From Glycomyces tritici (GTDB taxonomy: Bacteria > Actinomycetota > Actinomycetes > Mycobacteriales > Micromonosporaceae): DNA of 64,000 bases. The position numbers and the translations under genes are program-made. Within the stretch, counting starts at the first letter, position 1. Every line of letters begins with the position of its first letter. Location of the stretch: contig NZ_JAUEMJ010000001.1 of assembly GCF_030403505.1 (NCBI RefSeq), forward strand, positions 369,752 to 433,751, given 5' to 3'. Of this stretch, positions 26,978-36,200 are shown piece after piece. The notes below the pieces were generated by a model. That model was not told the DNA's origin. It saw only the letters and a list, made by a program, of their open reading frames with translations, and did no database searches.

Positions 26978-28360
26978 CTAGGAGCAGGCGTCGTAGGGTT
27001 CGGGCTGCTCGTCGGCGAGGTCGGGGGTCTCGTCGAGGAGCACCTTGAAGATGTTGTTCCAGGCGTCGGACTCGGGGTAGAAGATCTCCGAGTGCGAGTG
27101 GACGCCTTCCACGGGCTTGCCGGAGATGCCCTGGTCGGAGAGGCTCAGGCCGTAGTCGTCGACGGCGTCGGGAGCGTCGGAGAGGTTGCCGGTGACGAGG
27201 TTCCGGTTCCCGGGGAAGTCGTCGGGGTCGGCGCCGTGGCCCAGGAGCGGCACGTACGGCATGCCCTGGACGTAGGAGATCGGGTCGCCCGGGCCGGTGA
27301 TCGAGTAGCGGGGGCGGCACGGCTCGGTGTAGTCGGCGGGGCTGTACACGTCGTTGCCCATGCCGGCCGAGGCGATGTGGAGGACCTGGTCGGCTTCGAC
27401 GTCGTAGGTCTCGGCGTAGCCGATGACCGCGCCGCCGTAGGAGTGGCCGGCGAGGGTCAGCGGGGTGTCGTCGCCGATCTGGTTGCGCACGTCGAACGTG
27501 AACGAGGCGAGGCTCTCGGCGGCGACCTGGGACCAGGACGCCCAGGACTCCTCGATCCAGCCGGAGGGCCAGGACGCGGCGGCCCAGACGATGACCGCGA
27601 GCTCGCCGTCGGAGGCGTCCACGAAGGACTTCGCGCGGTTGTAGTACAGCTCGAAGTTCTCGCTGGAGAGCACGGCGGAGCCGCCCGGGACCAGGACCGC
27701 GACGTTCGCGGCGGTGTCGAGGTCGCCCACGACCTCGATCCAGGAGCCGTCGCCGTTGTTGTTGTACGGGTCGAGGTACAGGAACTGGCGGCCGGTGCCG
27801 ACCAGTGCCTGGAGCTCCTCGCGGGCGGGCCGCTCGGCGTCGTCCGTCCACGGACGGGTCGGGCTGTCGTACGTGGTGGAGGCCTCGGTGGTGGCCTTGA
27901 GGATGAGCTGGTTCGCGGTGATGCGGGCGTCGAACGGCGCGCCGGGCATCTCGGCGACGACGGACGGGTAGAGGACGGCGAGCCAGGCGGTCGCGTCCTC
28001 GCCGAGGCCGTCGAAGAACGCGTTGACGTCGAGGGGGTCGAGGCCGCCGCCGGCGTCGCGGAGTTCGGCGAGGGCCGCGCCGAGTTCGCCGGAGTCGGCG
28101 GTCGGTTCGGCGGCGACGAGCCCGGCGGCGAGCGCGGGGTCGGCCAGGGCGGTCTCGAGCGCCGCGGCGGGGTCGTCCCCGGCGACGGGGGCGTCGGCGC
28201 GCAGCGCCGAGAGCTCGCTCGCGGGGTCGGCGGCGAGGACGGGGACCGCGTGGAGCTGGTCGGCCTCGGCTTCACCGAGGCGCGTCAGGCCGGCCAGGTA
28301 GACGAGCGCGAAAACGGCGACGGCCGTCACGACCGTCGCACGCCACCACCGAAATCTCAC
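26978..28360 (-). CDS. Membrane-anchored alpha/beta hydrolase (DUF1023-like), 460 aa
   Basis: An N-terminal membrane anchor (residues 5-25, TAVAVFALVYLAGL) precedes an Ala/Glu-rich helical region and then an alpha/beta hydrolase domain. The nucleophile elbow is LAGHSYGGAVIGYAE near residue 325, and a late His lies in EGVHSHSEIFYP. This arrangement matches the actinobacterial DUF1023 family, whose substrates are unknown. The GTG at 28360 is chosen because further upstream in-frame codons run through the repeat at 28437-28620. It is convergent with lipB. Confidence 0.8.
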   Translation of the reverse strand: MRFRWWRATVVTAVAVFALVYLAGLTRLGEAEADQLHAVPVLAADPASELSALRADAPVAGDDPAAALETALADPALAAGLVAAEPTADSGELGAALAELRDAGGGLDPLDVNAFFDGLGEDATAWLAVLYPSVVAEMPGAPFDARITANQLILKATTEASTTYDSPTRPWTDDAERPAREELQALVGTGRQFLYLDPYNNNGDGSWIEVVGDLDTAANVAVLVPGGSAVLSSENFELYYNRAKSFVDASDGELAVIVWAAASWPSGWIEESWASWSQVAAESLASFTFDVRNQIGDDTPLTLAGHSYGGAVIGYAETYDVEADQVLHIASAGMGNDVYSPADYTEPCRPRYSITGPGDPISYVQGMPYVPLLGHGADPDDFPGNRNLVTGNLSDAPDAVDDYGLSLSDQGISGKPVEGVHSHSEIFYPESDAWNNIFKVLLDETPDLADEQPEPYDACS

Positions 28361-28436
28361 CGAGTCAGCGTAACCGAGGACGTCGGGGCCCGGCGAACGC
28401 TGCGCGTGTGAGGGCAGCCTCCAGGCGGAGCAAACG

Positions 28437-28620
28437 AGGGCAGGGACCGAGCTGCCGGGGGCCGTGTTTCGGGCCCCCGGTATAGACCCTGACATGGGGG
28501 TACGACATGCCGTTGAGTCCGAGCCGGTCTCGCATCGGGGCCGGTTTTCAGGGCAGGGGCCGAGCCGATCGGGGCCGTGTTTCGGGCCCCCGGTGCAAAC
28601 CCTGACACACGGGTCTGACA
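28437..28620 (-). repeat. Intergenic tandem-pair repeat, copy 4 (B type)
   Basis: On the minus strand two 71-bp units, 28620-28550 and 28507-28437, are separated by 42 bp. They share the A-type head (TGTC..ACCC, then TGTCAGGGT and CCGGGGGCCC) but continue with CGAAACACGGCCCC and end near CCCTGCCCT. They lie in the 319-bp gap between the hydrolase start and the ABC ATPase stop; nothing else was seen there. Confidence 0.8.
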
Positions 28621-28679
28621 TCGCGGCACGAACCGAGCACCGCTCGCGTTCGGGGCCGTTGGCGGGCTGGGCCCGCTGG

Positions 28680-29471
28680 TCAGGAGGCCGTGGCGGTGAA
28701 GCGGTCGCCGTTGGCGGTGAGGGTGAGCGGGAGGCCGAAGGCCTTCGAGAGGGTCTCCGAGGTGAGCGCCTCCGCGATCGGGCCCGCGGCGATCACGCCG
28801 CCGGCCGAGAGGACCAGCGCGTGCGTGAAGCCCGGCGGGATCTCCTCCACGTGGTGGGTCACCAGCACCAGGGCCGGCGCGGCCTCGTCGCGGGCGAGAC
28901 CGGCGAGGGTCGCCACGAGGGCCTCGCGGGCGCCCAGGTCGAGCCCGGCGGCGGGCTCGTCGAGGAGCAGCAGCTCCGGGTCGGTCATGAGCGCGCGGGC
29001 GATGAGCACGCGCTTGCGCTCGCCTTCCGAGAGCGTTCCGAACCGCCGCTCGGCGAGCTGGGCGACGCCGAGCCAGCGCATGAGCGAGGCGGCGCGCTCG
29101 TCGTCCTGCGGGTCGTACTCCTCGCGCCAGCGGCCCATCATGCCCCAGGCGGCGGTGCGGACCACGTCGAAGGCCTGCTCGTCGTTGGGGATCGCGTCGG
29201 CGACCTGGGTGGTGGTGAGGCCGATGCGGGGGCGCAGTTCGAATACGTCGACGCGGCCGAGGCGTTCGCCGAGGATCTCGACGACGCCGGAGGTGGGGTG
29301 GTTGCGGGCGGCCGCTAGGTTGAGCAGCGTCGTCTTGCCGGCGCCGTTGGGGCCGAGGACGACCCAGCGCTGTGCGGCGTCGACTTGCCAGTCGATGCCG
29401 TCGAGGAGCTGGTTGCCGCCGCGTCGCACGGTGACGCCGGACAGGTCGAGGACGCGTTCAGACTGAGCCAC
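28680..29471 (-). CDS. ABC transporter ATPase without adjacent permease, 263 aa
   Basis: Stand-alone ABC ATPase. Walker A GPNGAGKTT (near residue 40), signature LSEGERKRVLIARALM, Walker B LLLLDEPAAGLDLG, H-loop VTHHVEEIPPGF. The signature and the HHVEE segment resemble ModF/YbbA-type orphan ATPases rather than importer ATPases. No membrane partner is adjacent, so its role is open. It is divergent from the ABC system at 29706 across 234 bp. Confidence 0.82.
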   Translation of the reverse strand: MAQSERVLDLSGVTVRRGGNQLLDGIDWQVDAAQRWVVLGPNGAGKTTLLNLAAARNHPTSGVVEILGERLGRVDVFELRPRIGLTTTQVADAIPNDEQAFDVVRTAAWGMMGRWREEYDPQDDERAASLMRWLGVAQLAERRFGTLSEGERKRVLIARALMTDPELLLLDEPAAGLDLGAREALVATLAGLARDEAAPALVLVTHHVEEIPPGFTHALVLSAGGVIAAGPIAEALTSETLSKAFGLPLTLTANGDRFTATAS

Positions 29472-29588
29472 GGGTCAATGAAACCACGGGCTCGGGACGA
29501 ACGGTCGCGGGCGGGCCTCGGCGGCGGTATTACGACACACGGGCGAACGTCCGGTGGCGCGTTGGAGTGCATCGCCGGGCGGTGCAAC

Positions 29589-29665
29589 GACGCCGCGTCC
29601 GGCGGCGTCTGAACTATCAGACGCCGGTCTCCGGCGGCGGCGCCTCGGCGCCGGCGTTCGCCGGC
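29589..29665 (+). promoter_or_regulatory. Leader with overlapping alternative hairpins
   Basis: CGGCGTCTGA (29603-29612), loop ACTA, and TCAGACGCCG (29617-29626) form a perfect 10-bp stem. The arm 29602-29609 can instead pair with GACGCCGC (29589-29596), so the two folds exclude each other. Two more hairpins follow (29638-29653 and 29650-29665). The region ends 40 bp before the ABC ATPase ATG at 29706, on the coding strand. Confidence 0.5.
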
Positions 29666-29705
29666 CGGTCGCCTTGACCATGCAAGTCCTAACTGGAATG
29701 AGCAG

Positions 29706-30773
29706 ATGCCCCCCATCATCGAGATATCGGGGCTGAGGAAGACCTATTCGAGGGCCTTCCGTCAGCCGCACAATGCTTTGGACGGCCTCGATCTCGAGGT
29801 CGCCGCGGGCCAGGTGCACGGTTTCCTGGGCCCCAACGGCTCCGGCAAGACCACGACCCTGCGGGCCCTGCTCGGTCTCATCCGCGTCGACGGCGGGACC
29901 ATGCGGATCTTCGGCGAGGAGGTCCCCCACCGGCTCCCCGACGTCATCGCGAGGATCGGCGCGGTCGTGGAGTCCCCGCAGTTCTTCAAGCACTTCTCCG
30001 GGCGTCTGACCCTGCAGCTGCTCGCCGAGAGCGCCGGGGTGTCGAGGGCTCGTGTCGAGGAGGTGCTGGAGCAGGTGGGTCTGCGCGATGCCGCGAAGGC
30101 CTCTGTCAAGGGCTACTCGCTGGGCATGCGGCAGCGCCTCGCGGTCGCGCAGGCGCTGCTGAAGCAGCCGCAGCTGCTGATTCTGGACGAGCCGGCGAAC
30201 GGGCTGGACCCGGCCGGCATCCACCACATGCGCGAGCTGCTGCAGTGGCTGGCGCATTCGCAGGGCGTCACGGTGGTCGTCAGTTCGCACCTGCTCTCCG
30301 AGGTGCAGCAGTTGTGCGATTCGATGACGATCGTCTCGAGGGGGCGGCGCATCGTCGACGGCAAGGTCGCCGACATCATCGCCGGCCACGGGGAGGCGAG
30401 TCTGACGGTCCGGTTCCCGGACGCGGCGTCGCTGCCTGAGGCGGCGGAGGCCCTTGCGGTGGCGTCGGGTTCGCTCGATGCGGCGAAGGCCGCGGTGACG
30501 GCTTCGGTCGACCGCGACCGGCTGGTCGTGAAGGGCGCGCCGGAGGCGGCGTGGGTGACGAAGACGCTCGCTGACGCGGGGATCTACCTGTCCGAGCTGC
30601 GGGCGGAGACGAAGAACCTCGAGTCGGTGTTCCTGGAGCTGACCGGCACCGCGCCGGTCCCGGGGCAGACCGTCCAGATCGGGGAGTCGGTGACGGTGCC
30701 GCAGGCGCCGGCCGGGCCGGTCGCCGACGGTGTCGTGGCCATCGAGGTCGAGCCGGAAGGGGCCGAGCGGTGA
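29706..30773 (+). CDS. ABC-2-type exporter ATPase, 355 aa
   Basis: ATPase of a two-gene exporter. Walker A GPNGSGKTT (near residue 43), a variant signature YSLGMRQRLAVAQALL, Walker B LLILDEPANGLDP, H-loop VVSSHLLSEV. The last 120 residues are an accessory domain ending in an Ala/Pro/Val-rich acidic tail. The YSLGM signature is usual in drug/bacteriocin-type exporter ATPases (CcmA/DrrA-like). The stop overlaps the permease GTG as GTGA. Substrate unknown. Confidence 0.88.
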   Translation: MPPIIEISGLRKTYSRAFRQPHNALDGLDLEVAAGQVHGFLGPNGSGKTTTLRALLGLIRVDGGTMRIFGEEVPHRLPDVIARIGAVVESPQFFKHFSGRLTLQLLAESAGVSRARVEEVLEQVGLRDAAKASVKGYSLGMRQRLAVAQALLKQPQLLILDEPANGLDPAGIHHMRELLQWLAHSQGVTVVVSSHLLSEVQQLCDSMTIVSRGRRIVDGKVADIIAGHGEASLTVRFPDAASLPEAAEALAVASGSLDAAKAAVTASVDRDRLVVKGAPEAAWVTKTLADAGIYLSELRAETKNLESVFLELTGTAPVPGQTVQIGESVTVPQAPAGPVADGVVAIEVEPEGAER

Positions 30774-31795
30774 ATCTGTTCAAGACCGAACTGCGGCGCC
30801 TGGCGCGCCGCCGCCTGTCGCTGGTGTTCGCCATCATCGCCGCGGCGGGGCTGCTGGTGCTGACGGCGGTGTTCTGGTTCACCTCGAGCAAGGGCCCGAC
30901 GGAGGCCGAGCTCGCGGACGCGCAGGCCCAGGCCGACATGATGAACGAGGAGAACGGGGTCGACTCGGGGTACGAGGAGTGCCTGAACGACGAGGCGTAC
31001 TTCGACGCCGAGGAGTACAGCTACATCGAGACCGAGCCGTACTACGCGGACATGACGCATGAAGAGCTCTGCGCCGACATGTTCGTCATGTGGACCGCCG
31101 ATGACTTCATCTACACCTACACGTTCGTGTTCGCCGACGAGAGTCCGCTGGTCCTCATCGGTGCGGCGGTCATCGCGGGCCTGATCATGATGATGCTCGC
31201 GTCGTCGGCGATCGGCGCGGAGTGGTCGAGCGGCGGGTTGGCGAACCTGCTGCTGTGGCATCCGAACCGGTTGAAGGTGTGGGGTGCGAAGCTCGGTGCG
31301 GCCTCCGTGGTGTGCGTGGCGGCGGTGGTCGCGGTGCTGGTACTGGCGTTCGGGCTGCTGTACATGACGGCGGCGGCTCGCGGCGAGGTCGGTGACCTGA
31401 ACGCGGCCTGGTGGGACGAGAACCTGCCGAAGCTCGCGCGCGCCGGCCTGCTGGCGGTGGCGATGACGGTGCTCGGTGCGTCGCTGGCGATGCTGGGGCG
31501 GCACACGGCGATCTCGGGCGGCATCATCGCCGGCTACCTGATCGTGGGCGACATGCTGGTGCGGTTCGCGGGCATGGCGATCCAGATGCCGTTCTCGGAG
31601 CGATTGTCGCTGTACACGTGGGTGACCGCGTGGATCGAGGGGAAGATCGAGCTGCACGACTGGAGCGAGATGAACCAGGAGTTCCCGGACGTCATGGTGA
31701 TCACCTCGACTGAGGCGGGGCTGATGCTGGGCGGGATCGTGCTCGCCTTCGCGGCGTTGGCGACCTGGGCGTTCCAGCGGCGCGACGTGTCGTAG
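30770..31795 (+). CDS. ABC-2-type exporter permease, 341 aa
   Basis: Membrane partner of the ATPase at 29706. An N-terminal helix (residues 20-42) is followed by an unusually acidic extracytoplasmic loop of about 80 residues rich in Glu, Asp and Tyr (AYFDAEEYSYIETEPYYADM). Then come about five helices between residues 125 and 335. The GTG start at 30770 overlaps the ATPase stop. A hairpin at 31815 ends the operon. Confidence 0.82.
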   Translation: MNLFKTELRRLARRRLSLVFAIIAAAGLLVLTAVFWFTSSKGPTEAELADAQAQADMMNEENGVDSGYEECLNDEAYFDAEEYSYIETEPYYADMTHEELCADMFVMWTADDFIYTYTFVFADESPLVLIGAAVIAGLIMMMLASSAIGAEWSSGGLANLLLWHPNRLKVWGAKLGAASVVCVAAVVAVLVLAFGLLYMTAAARGEVGDLNAAWWDENLPKLARAGLLAVAMTVLGASLAMLGRHTAISGGIIAGYLIVGDMLVRFAGMAIQMPFSERLSLYTWVTAWIEGKIELHDWSEMNQEFPDVMVITSTEAGLMLGGIVLAFAALATWAFQRRDVS

Positions 31796-31814
31796 TCGCA
31801 GCACAAGCGAGGGC

Positions 31815-31840
31815 GCCGCCCGCGGGTTTCCGCGGGCGGC
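31815..31840. terminator. Terminator between ABC permease and ROK gene
   Basis: GCCGCCCGCGG (31815-31825), loop GTTT, perfect complement 31830-31840. Serves convergent genes. Confidence 0.8.
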
Positions 31841-31861
31841 GTCCTGCTGTCTCGGGCGGGG

Positions 31862-33031
31862 CTAGTCGAAGAGGCTTTCGCGGACGGCGTCGAGGCCGTG
31901 GAGGATCGCGCCGCGCATGACCGGCTCGTCGGTGACCGAGCCGGCGACGACGCTCGGGTTGACGGGGGCGAGCTGAGAGGTCTGGGCGGCGACGCGTCCG
32001 GCGAGTTCGAGCCCGCCCGCGTAGCCGACGGGGCCGCCGAGGACGACCACGGTGGGGTCGAGGAGGACGCAGACGGCGACGATGCCGAGCGCGATGCCGC
32101 GGGCGATCTCGTCGAGGCATGCGGCGCCCTGGGGGCCGGCGTCGATGGCGGCGGTCAGGACGTCCCCGGGTTCGGCGGCGTCGAAGCCGTGCTTCGCGCC
32201 GATGTCGATGACGGCGTCGCCGCCGATGACGCGCTGGTAGGAGCCTTTGGAGAGGCGGGTGACGACGCCGCCGGTGGGCAGTTCGCCGCCGGGGACGGGC
32301 AGGAAGCCGATCTCGCCGGCGGCGCCGCTGGCGCCCCGGTACAACTGGCCGTTGAGGATGACGCCGAGGCCGAGGCCGCCGCCGAACCAGGCGTAGACGA
32401 AGTCGGTGGCGCCGCCGGCGCCGCCGGAGCGCTGCTCGGCGAGGCAGGCGAGGTTGACGTCGTTCTCGATCTCGACGGCCGGGGTGAACTCCTCGTTCAG
32501 GGCGGTGCGCAGGCCGCGGTGCCAGGCCGGGAGGTTCCAGGAGAAGCCGATGTCGCCGCTCGCGGGGTCGATGACGCCGGGGGTGCCGAGGACGATCCGC
32601 TGCACTTTGGACATCTCGACGCCCGCGTCGGCGACGGAGTCGGTGACGACGCGGCGGACCACGGCCACCGGGTCGGTCGAGTGCTCGACGTCGATCTCGG
32701 CGCGGCCGACGATGCGGCCGGTGAAGTCGGCGCAGGCGCCCTTGGTGGTCACGGGGCCGACCTCGACGCCGACGACGTACGTGAAGGCCGGTACGGCGGC
32801 GTACAGGGAGGCGTTGGGGCCGCGCCCGCCGGACTTGGAGCCGACGACCTCGACGAGGCCGCGGGTCTGGAGGCGCTCCATCATCTGGGAGGCGGTGACC
32901 TTGGACATCGAGGTCCGCTCGGCGAGCTGGGCGCGGGTCTGGGGGCCGTCCTCCAGCAGGAGTTTCAGCGCGGCCTGATCGTTCAGGACGCGAAGCAGTT
33001 TGGGCACCCCGGGGGTGTGGCTCTTCGGCAT
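31862..33031 (-). CDS. ROK-family transcriptional regulator, 389 aa
   Basis: Sugar-responsive repressor of the NagC/XylR type. N-terminal winged helix at residues about 20-75 (TRAQLAERTSMSKVTASQMM), then a ROK sugar-kinase-like fold with VVGVEVGPVTTKGACADF, a NDVNLACLAE segment and ASGAAGEIGF. The usual zinc motif CxCGxxGC is replaced by PGGELPTGGVV, so this is a Zn-less member and probably does not phosphorylate sugar. The ATG at 33031 follows AAGGAAG. It has no sugar transporter next to it, so its target is not clear from context. Confidence 0.85.
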   Translation of the reverse strand: MPKSHTPGVPKLLRVLNDQAALKLLLEDGPQTRAQLAERTSMSKVTASQMMERLQTRGLVEVVGSKSGGRGPNASLYAAVPAFTYVVGVEVGPVTTKGACADFTGRIVGRAEIDVEHSTDPVAVVRRVVTDSVADAGVEMSKVQRIVLGTPGVIDPASGDIGFSWNLPAWHRGLRTALNEEFTPAVEIENDVNLACLAEQRSGGAGGATDFVYAWFGGGLGLGVILNGQLYRGASGAAGEIGFLPVPGGELPTGGVVTRLSKGSYQRVIGGDAVIDIGAKHGFDAAEPGDVLTAAIDAGPQGAACLDEIARGIALGIVAVCVLLDPTVVVLGGPVGYAGGLELAGRVAAQTSQLAPVNPSVVAGSVTDEPVMRGAILHGLDAVRESLFD

Positions 33032-33142
33032 TCGTACTTCCTTATTCTCCGAGCCCACATTATCCACGGTTGCCCACCCGCCCCTCCCGCAGCTAGCGCG
33101 CGAAAGCCGAACGCTTGATCGGCAAACCCCGGCGGAGCGGGC

Positions 33143-33199
33143 GGGTGCCGGGCTCGGCGTGCAGCGGCGGCGCCGCCGCCCGCCCCGAGTCCGGCACCC
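33143..33199 (-). terminator. Long hairpin after glutamate dehydrogenase
   Basis: GGGTGCCGG plus CTCGG (33143-33157) pairs with CCGAG plus CCGGCACCC (33185-33199), 14 pairs with one mismatch. The loop itself carries the palindrome GGCGGCGCCGCC. It begins 10 bp past the gdh stop. Confidence 0.8.
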
Positions 33200-33209
33200 G
33201 GCGCCTCCT

Positions 33210-36200
33210 CTACTCCCCGTCGGTCTCGACCAGGCCCCTGATCTGGCGCAGCGACACCGACAGCACCGCGAGCTTCTCGTCCGAGCGGGTGGCCTCGGCC
33301 GTCGCCTCGTGGATCCGCTCGATCTCGGCGGCGTTGCGGTCGGCCCAGGAGTCCACCGCCTCGTCCGGGTCCGTGCCCGGCTTCGCCTGCAGCACGCTCG
33401 CGGTCAGGCCCGCCATCGCGCCGTACAGGTCGTACCGCAGCGCCGAGCGCGCGAGCGTCTGCCACCGGTTCGTGCGCGGCAGCGCCGAGATCTCGTTGAG
33501 GATCGCGTCGAGGTGGACCGTCGCCGCGATCCCGTAGTACACCTCGGCGGTCTGGTGCAGATCGGTGTCGTTGAGCCGCGCGCACTCCACGACGTCGACC
33601 AGGCCGAACCCGAAGATCGGGGCCGAGGCGTCCCGCGCGATCTCCGCGGGCATCCCCTGCTCCTCCAGCTCGTCGCAGAACTGCTCGAACCCGACCGCTT
33701 CGGAGTCGTGGAGCAGCTCCGGCAGGCGCGGCTGCAGCACCGCGAGGCCCGGCCGCAGCCGCTCGGTCTCGGCCGACACGTCCAGGGCCCCGCGCCGGTG
33801 CTGCACGAGCCAGCGCACGCCGCGGTCCAGGAGCCGGCGGATGACCAGCATCCCGGCGATCTGCGCGTCCTGCGGCACCTGGTTGTCGAGCGCCTCGATG
33901 CGCCGCCACAGGTCCGGCAGGCCGAACGCGTCCCGGATGATCACGTACGCCCGGATCACGTCCACGACGTCGGCGCCGGTCTCGTCGGCGATGCGGAACA
34001 GGAACGTGGTGCCCGCCCGGTTCACGGCTTCGCCGACGACCGCGGTCGCCACGATCTCGCGCCGGAGCGGGTGGTCGGCCATGAGGTCGGCGTACGGTTC
34101 GCGAAGCGGTGCGGGGAAGTAGGAGCGCAGCACCGGTGCGGTCCACTCCTCGTCGGGCAGCCCCGAGTCGAGCACCGCGCGCTTCGCCCAGATCTTCACG
34201 TACGAGAGCAGGACCGAGAGTTCGGGTTCGGTCATCGCCGTGCCCGTGGCGACCCGCTCTTTGAGCTGCTTGTCGCTCGGCAGCCCTTCGATCTCGCGGT
34301 CGAGGCCGACCGTCTTCTCCAGGTGCTTCATGAGTCTGATGTGGACGGGCAGGAGGCGGGTGCCCAGGCGGGACGCGTTCGCCAGCGCCATGTTCTGGCC
34401 GTAGTTGTGGGCGAGGACGGCGTCGGCGACGTCGTCGGCCATGTCCATGAACAGCTTGTTGCGGTGTTCGGGTTCGACGCGGCCGGTGAGTGCGGCGGAT
34501 CGGAGGAGGATCTTGATGTTGACTTCGTGGTCGGAGGTGTCGACGCCGGCGGAGTTGTCGATGAAGTCGGTGTTGCAGTGTCCGCCGGTGCCGTCGGGGC
34601 CGCCGGTTTGGGCGTATTCGATGCGGCCGAGCTGGGTGAAGCCGAGGTTGCCGCCTTCGCCGACGACGCGGCAGCGGAGTTGCTCGCCGTTGACGCGGAC
34701 GGCGTCGTTGGCCTTGTCGCCGGCGTCGGCGTCGGTCTGCGCTGTGGATTTGACGTAGGTGCCGATGCCGCCGTTCCAGAGGAGGTCGACGGGGGCGGTG
34801 AGGATCGCGCGGATGAGTTCGGGCGGTGTGAGGTCCTTGGTGTCGGCGTGGATGCCGAGTGCGGTGCGTGCTTCCGGGGAGACGGGGATGGATTTCGCTG
34901 AGCGTTCCCAGACGCCGCCGCCGGCGGAGATGAGGGTGGGGTCGTAGTCGGCCCAGGTGGAGCGGGGCATGTCGAAGAGTCGGCGGCGCTCGGTGTAGGA
35001 GGCGGCGGCGACGGGGTTGGGGTCGATGAAGATGTGCATGTGGTTGAACGCGGCGACGAGGCGGATGTGCTCGGAGAGGAGCATGCCGTTGCCGAAGACG
35101 TCGCCGCCCATGTCGCCGATGCCGACGACGGTGAAGTCCTGTGTCTGGGTGTCGATGCCTTCGGCGGGGTTGTGCTCGTCGCCGTCTCGGGTGAGCCCTC
35201 GGAAGTGGCGTTTCACGGATTCCCATGCGCCTCTTGCGGTGATGCCCATTTTCTTGTGGTCGTAGCCGACGGAGCCGCCGGAGGCGAAGGCGTCGCCGAG
35301 CCAGAAGCCGTATTCGGCGGCGACGGCGTTGGCGATGTCGGAGAAGGTGGCGGTGCCTTTGTCGGCGGCGACGACGAGGTAGGGGTCGTCGCCGTCGTGG
35401 CGGACGACGTTCGGGGGCGGGACGACGGTGTTGTCGGCGTCGCGGTTGTCGGTGATGTCGAGCAGGGCGGAGATGAACTCGCGGTAGCGGGCGACGCCTT
35501 CGGCTTGGAGTGCGGTGCGGTCGGGGAAGTCGGTGCGTTTGAGGACGAATCCGCCTTTGGCGCCGACGGGGGTGATGACGGTGTTCTTGACTTCCTGGGC
35601 TTTGACGAGGCCGAGGATCTCGGTGCGGAAGTCCTCCAGGCGGTCGGACCAGCGCAGGCCGCCGCGGGCGACGCGCCCGTAGCGCATGTGGACGCCTTCG
35701 AAGTGCGGTGAGTACACGAACACTTCGAACATGGGGCGGGGTTTGGGCAGGAAGTCGATGGCGCGGGCGTCGAATTTGAAGGCGACGTGCTCCTTGGGGC
35801 GGCCGGTGTCGGCGCGCTGGAAGTAGGAGGTGCGGAGGGTGGAGCGGATGAGGGTCAGGAAGGCGCGGAGGATGCGGTCGGCGTCGAGGTTGGGGACGGC
35901 GGCGAGGCCTTCGGCGAGTGAGTCGTCGATGCGGGCGACGGCGGCGTCGCGGTCGGCGCCGACGCGGGGGTCGAAGCGGGCTTCGAAGAGCCGTACGAGG
36001 TTCGCCGCGATCTCGGGGTAGGCGCCGAGGGTGGCGGAGATGAAAGCCTGGGAGAACACGAAGCCGCATTGGCGGAGGTATTTCGCGAGGGCGCGGAGGA
36101 CGACGACTTGGCGCCAGGTGAGGCCGGCGGCGATCACGAGTTCGTTGAAGCGGTCGGATTCGGCTTCGCCGGTCCAGGCGGCGCGGAACGCGTTCTCGAA

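Noticed and set aside
26978..28621. Longer hydrolase starting at 28621
   Set aside because: The extra 87 codons cross the B-type repeat; the membrane anchor starts at 28360.
33032..33209. Extra small gene between ROK and gdh
   Set aside because: The stretch is a long hairpin terminator and the ROK promoter; no frame has a ribosome site.
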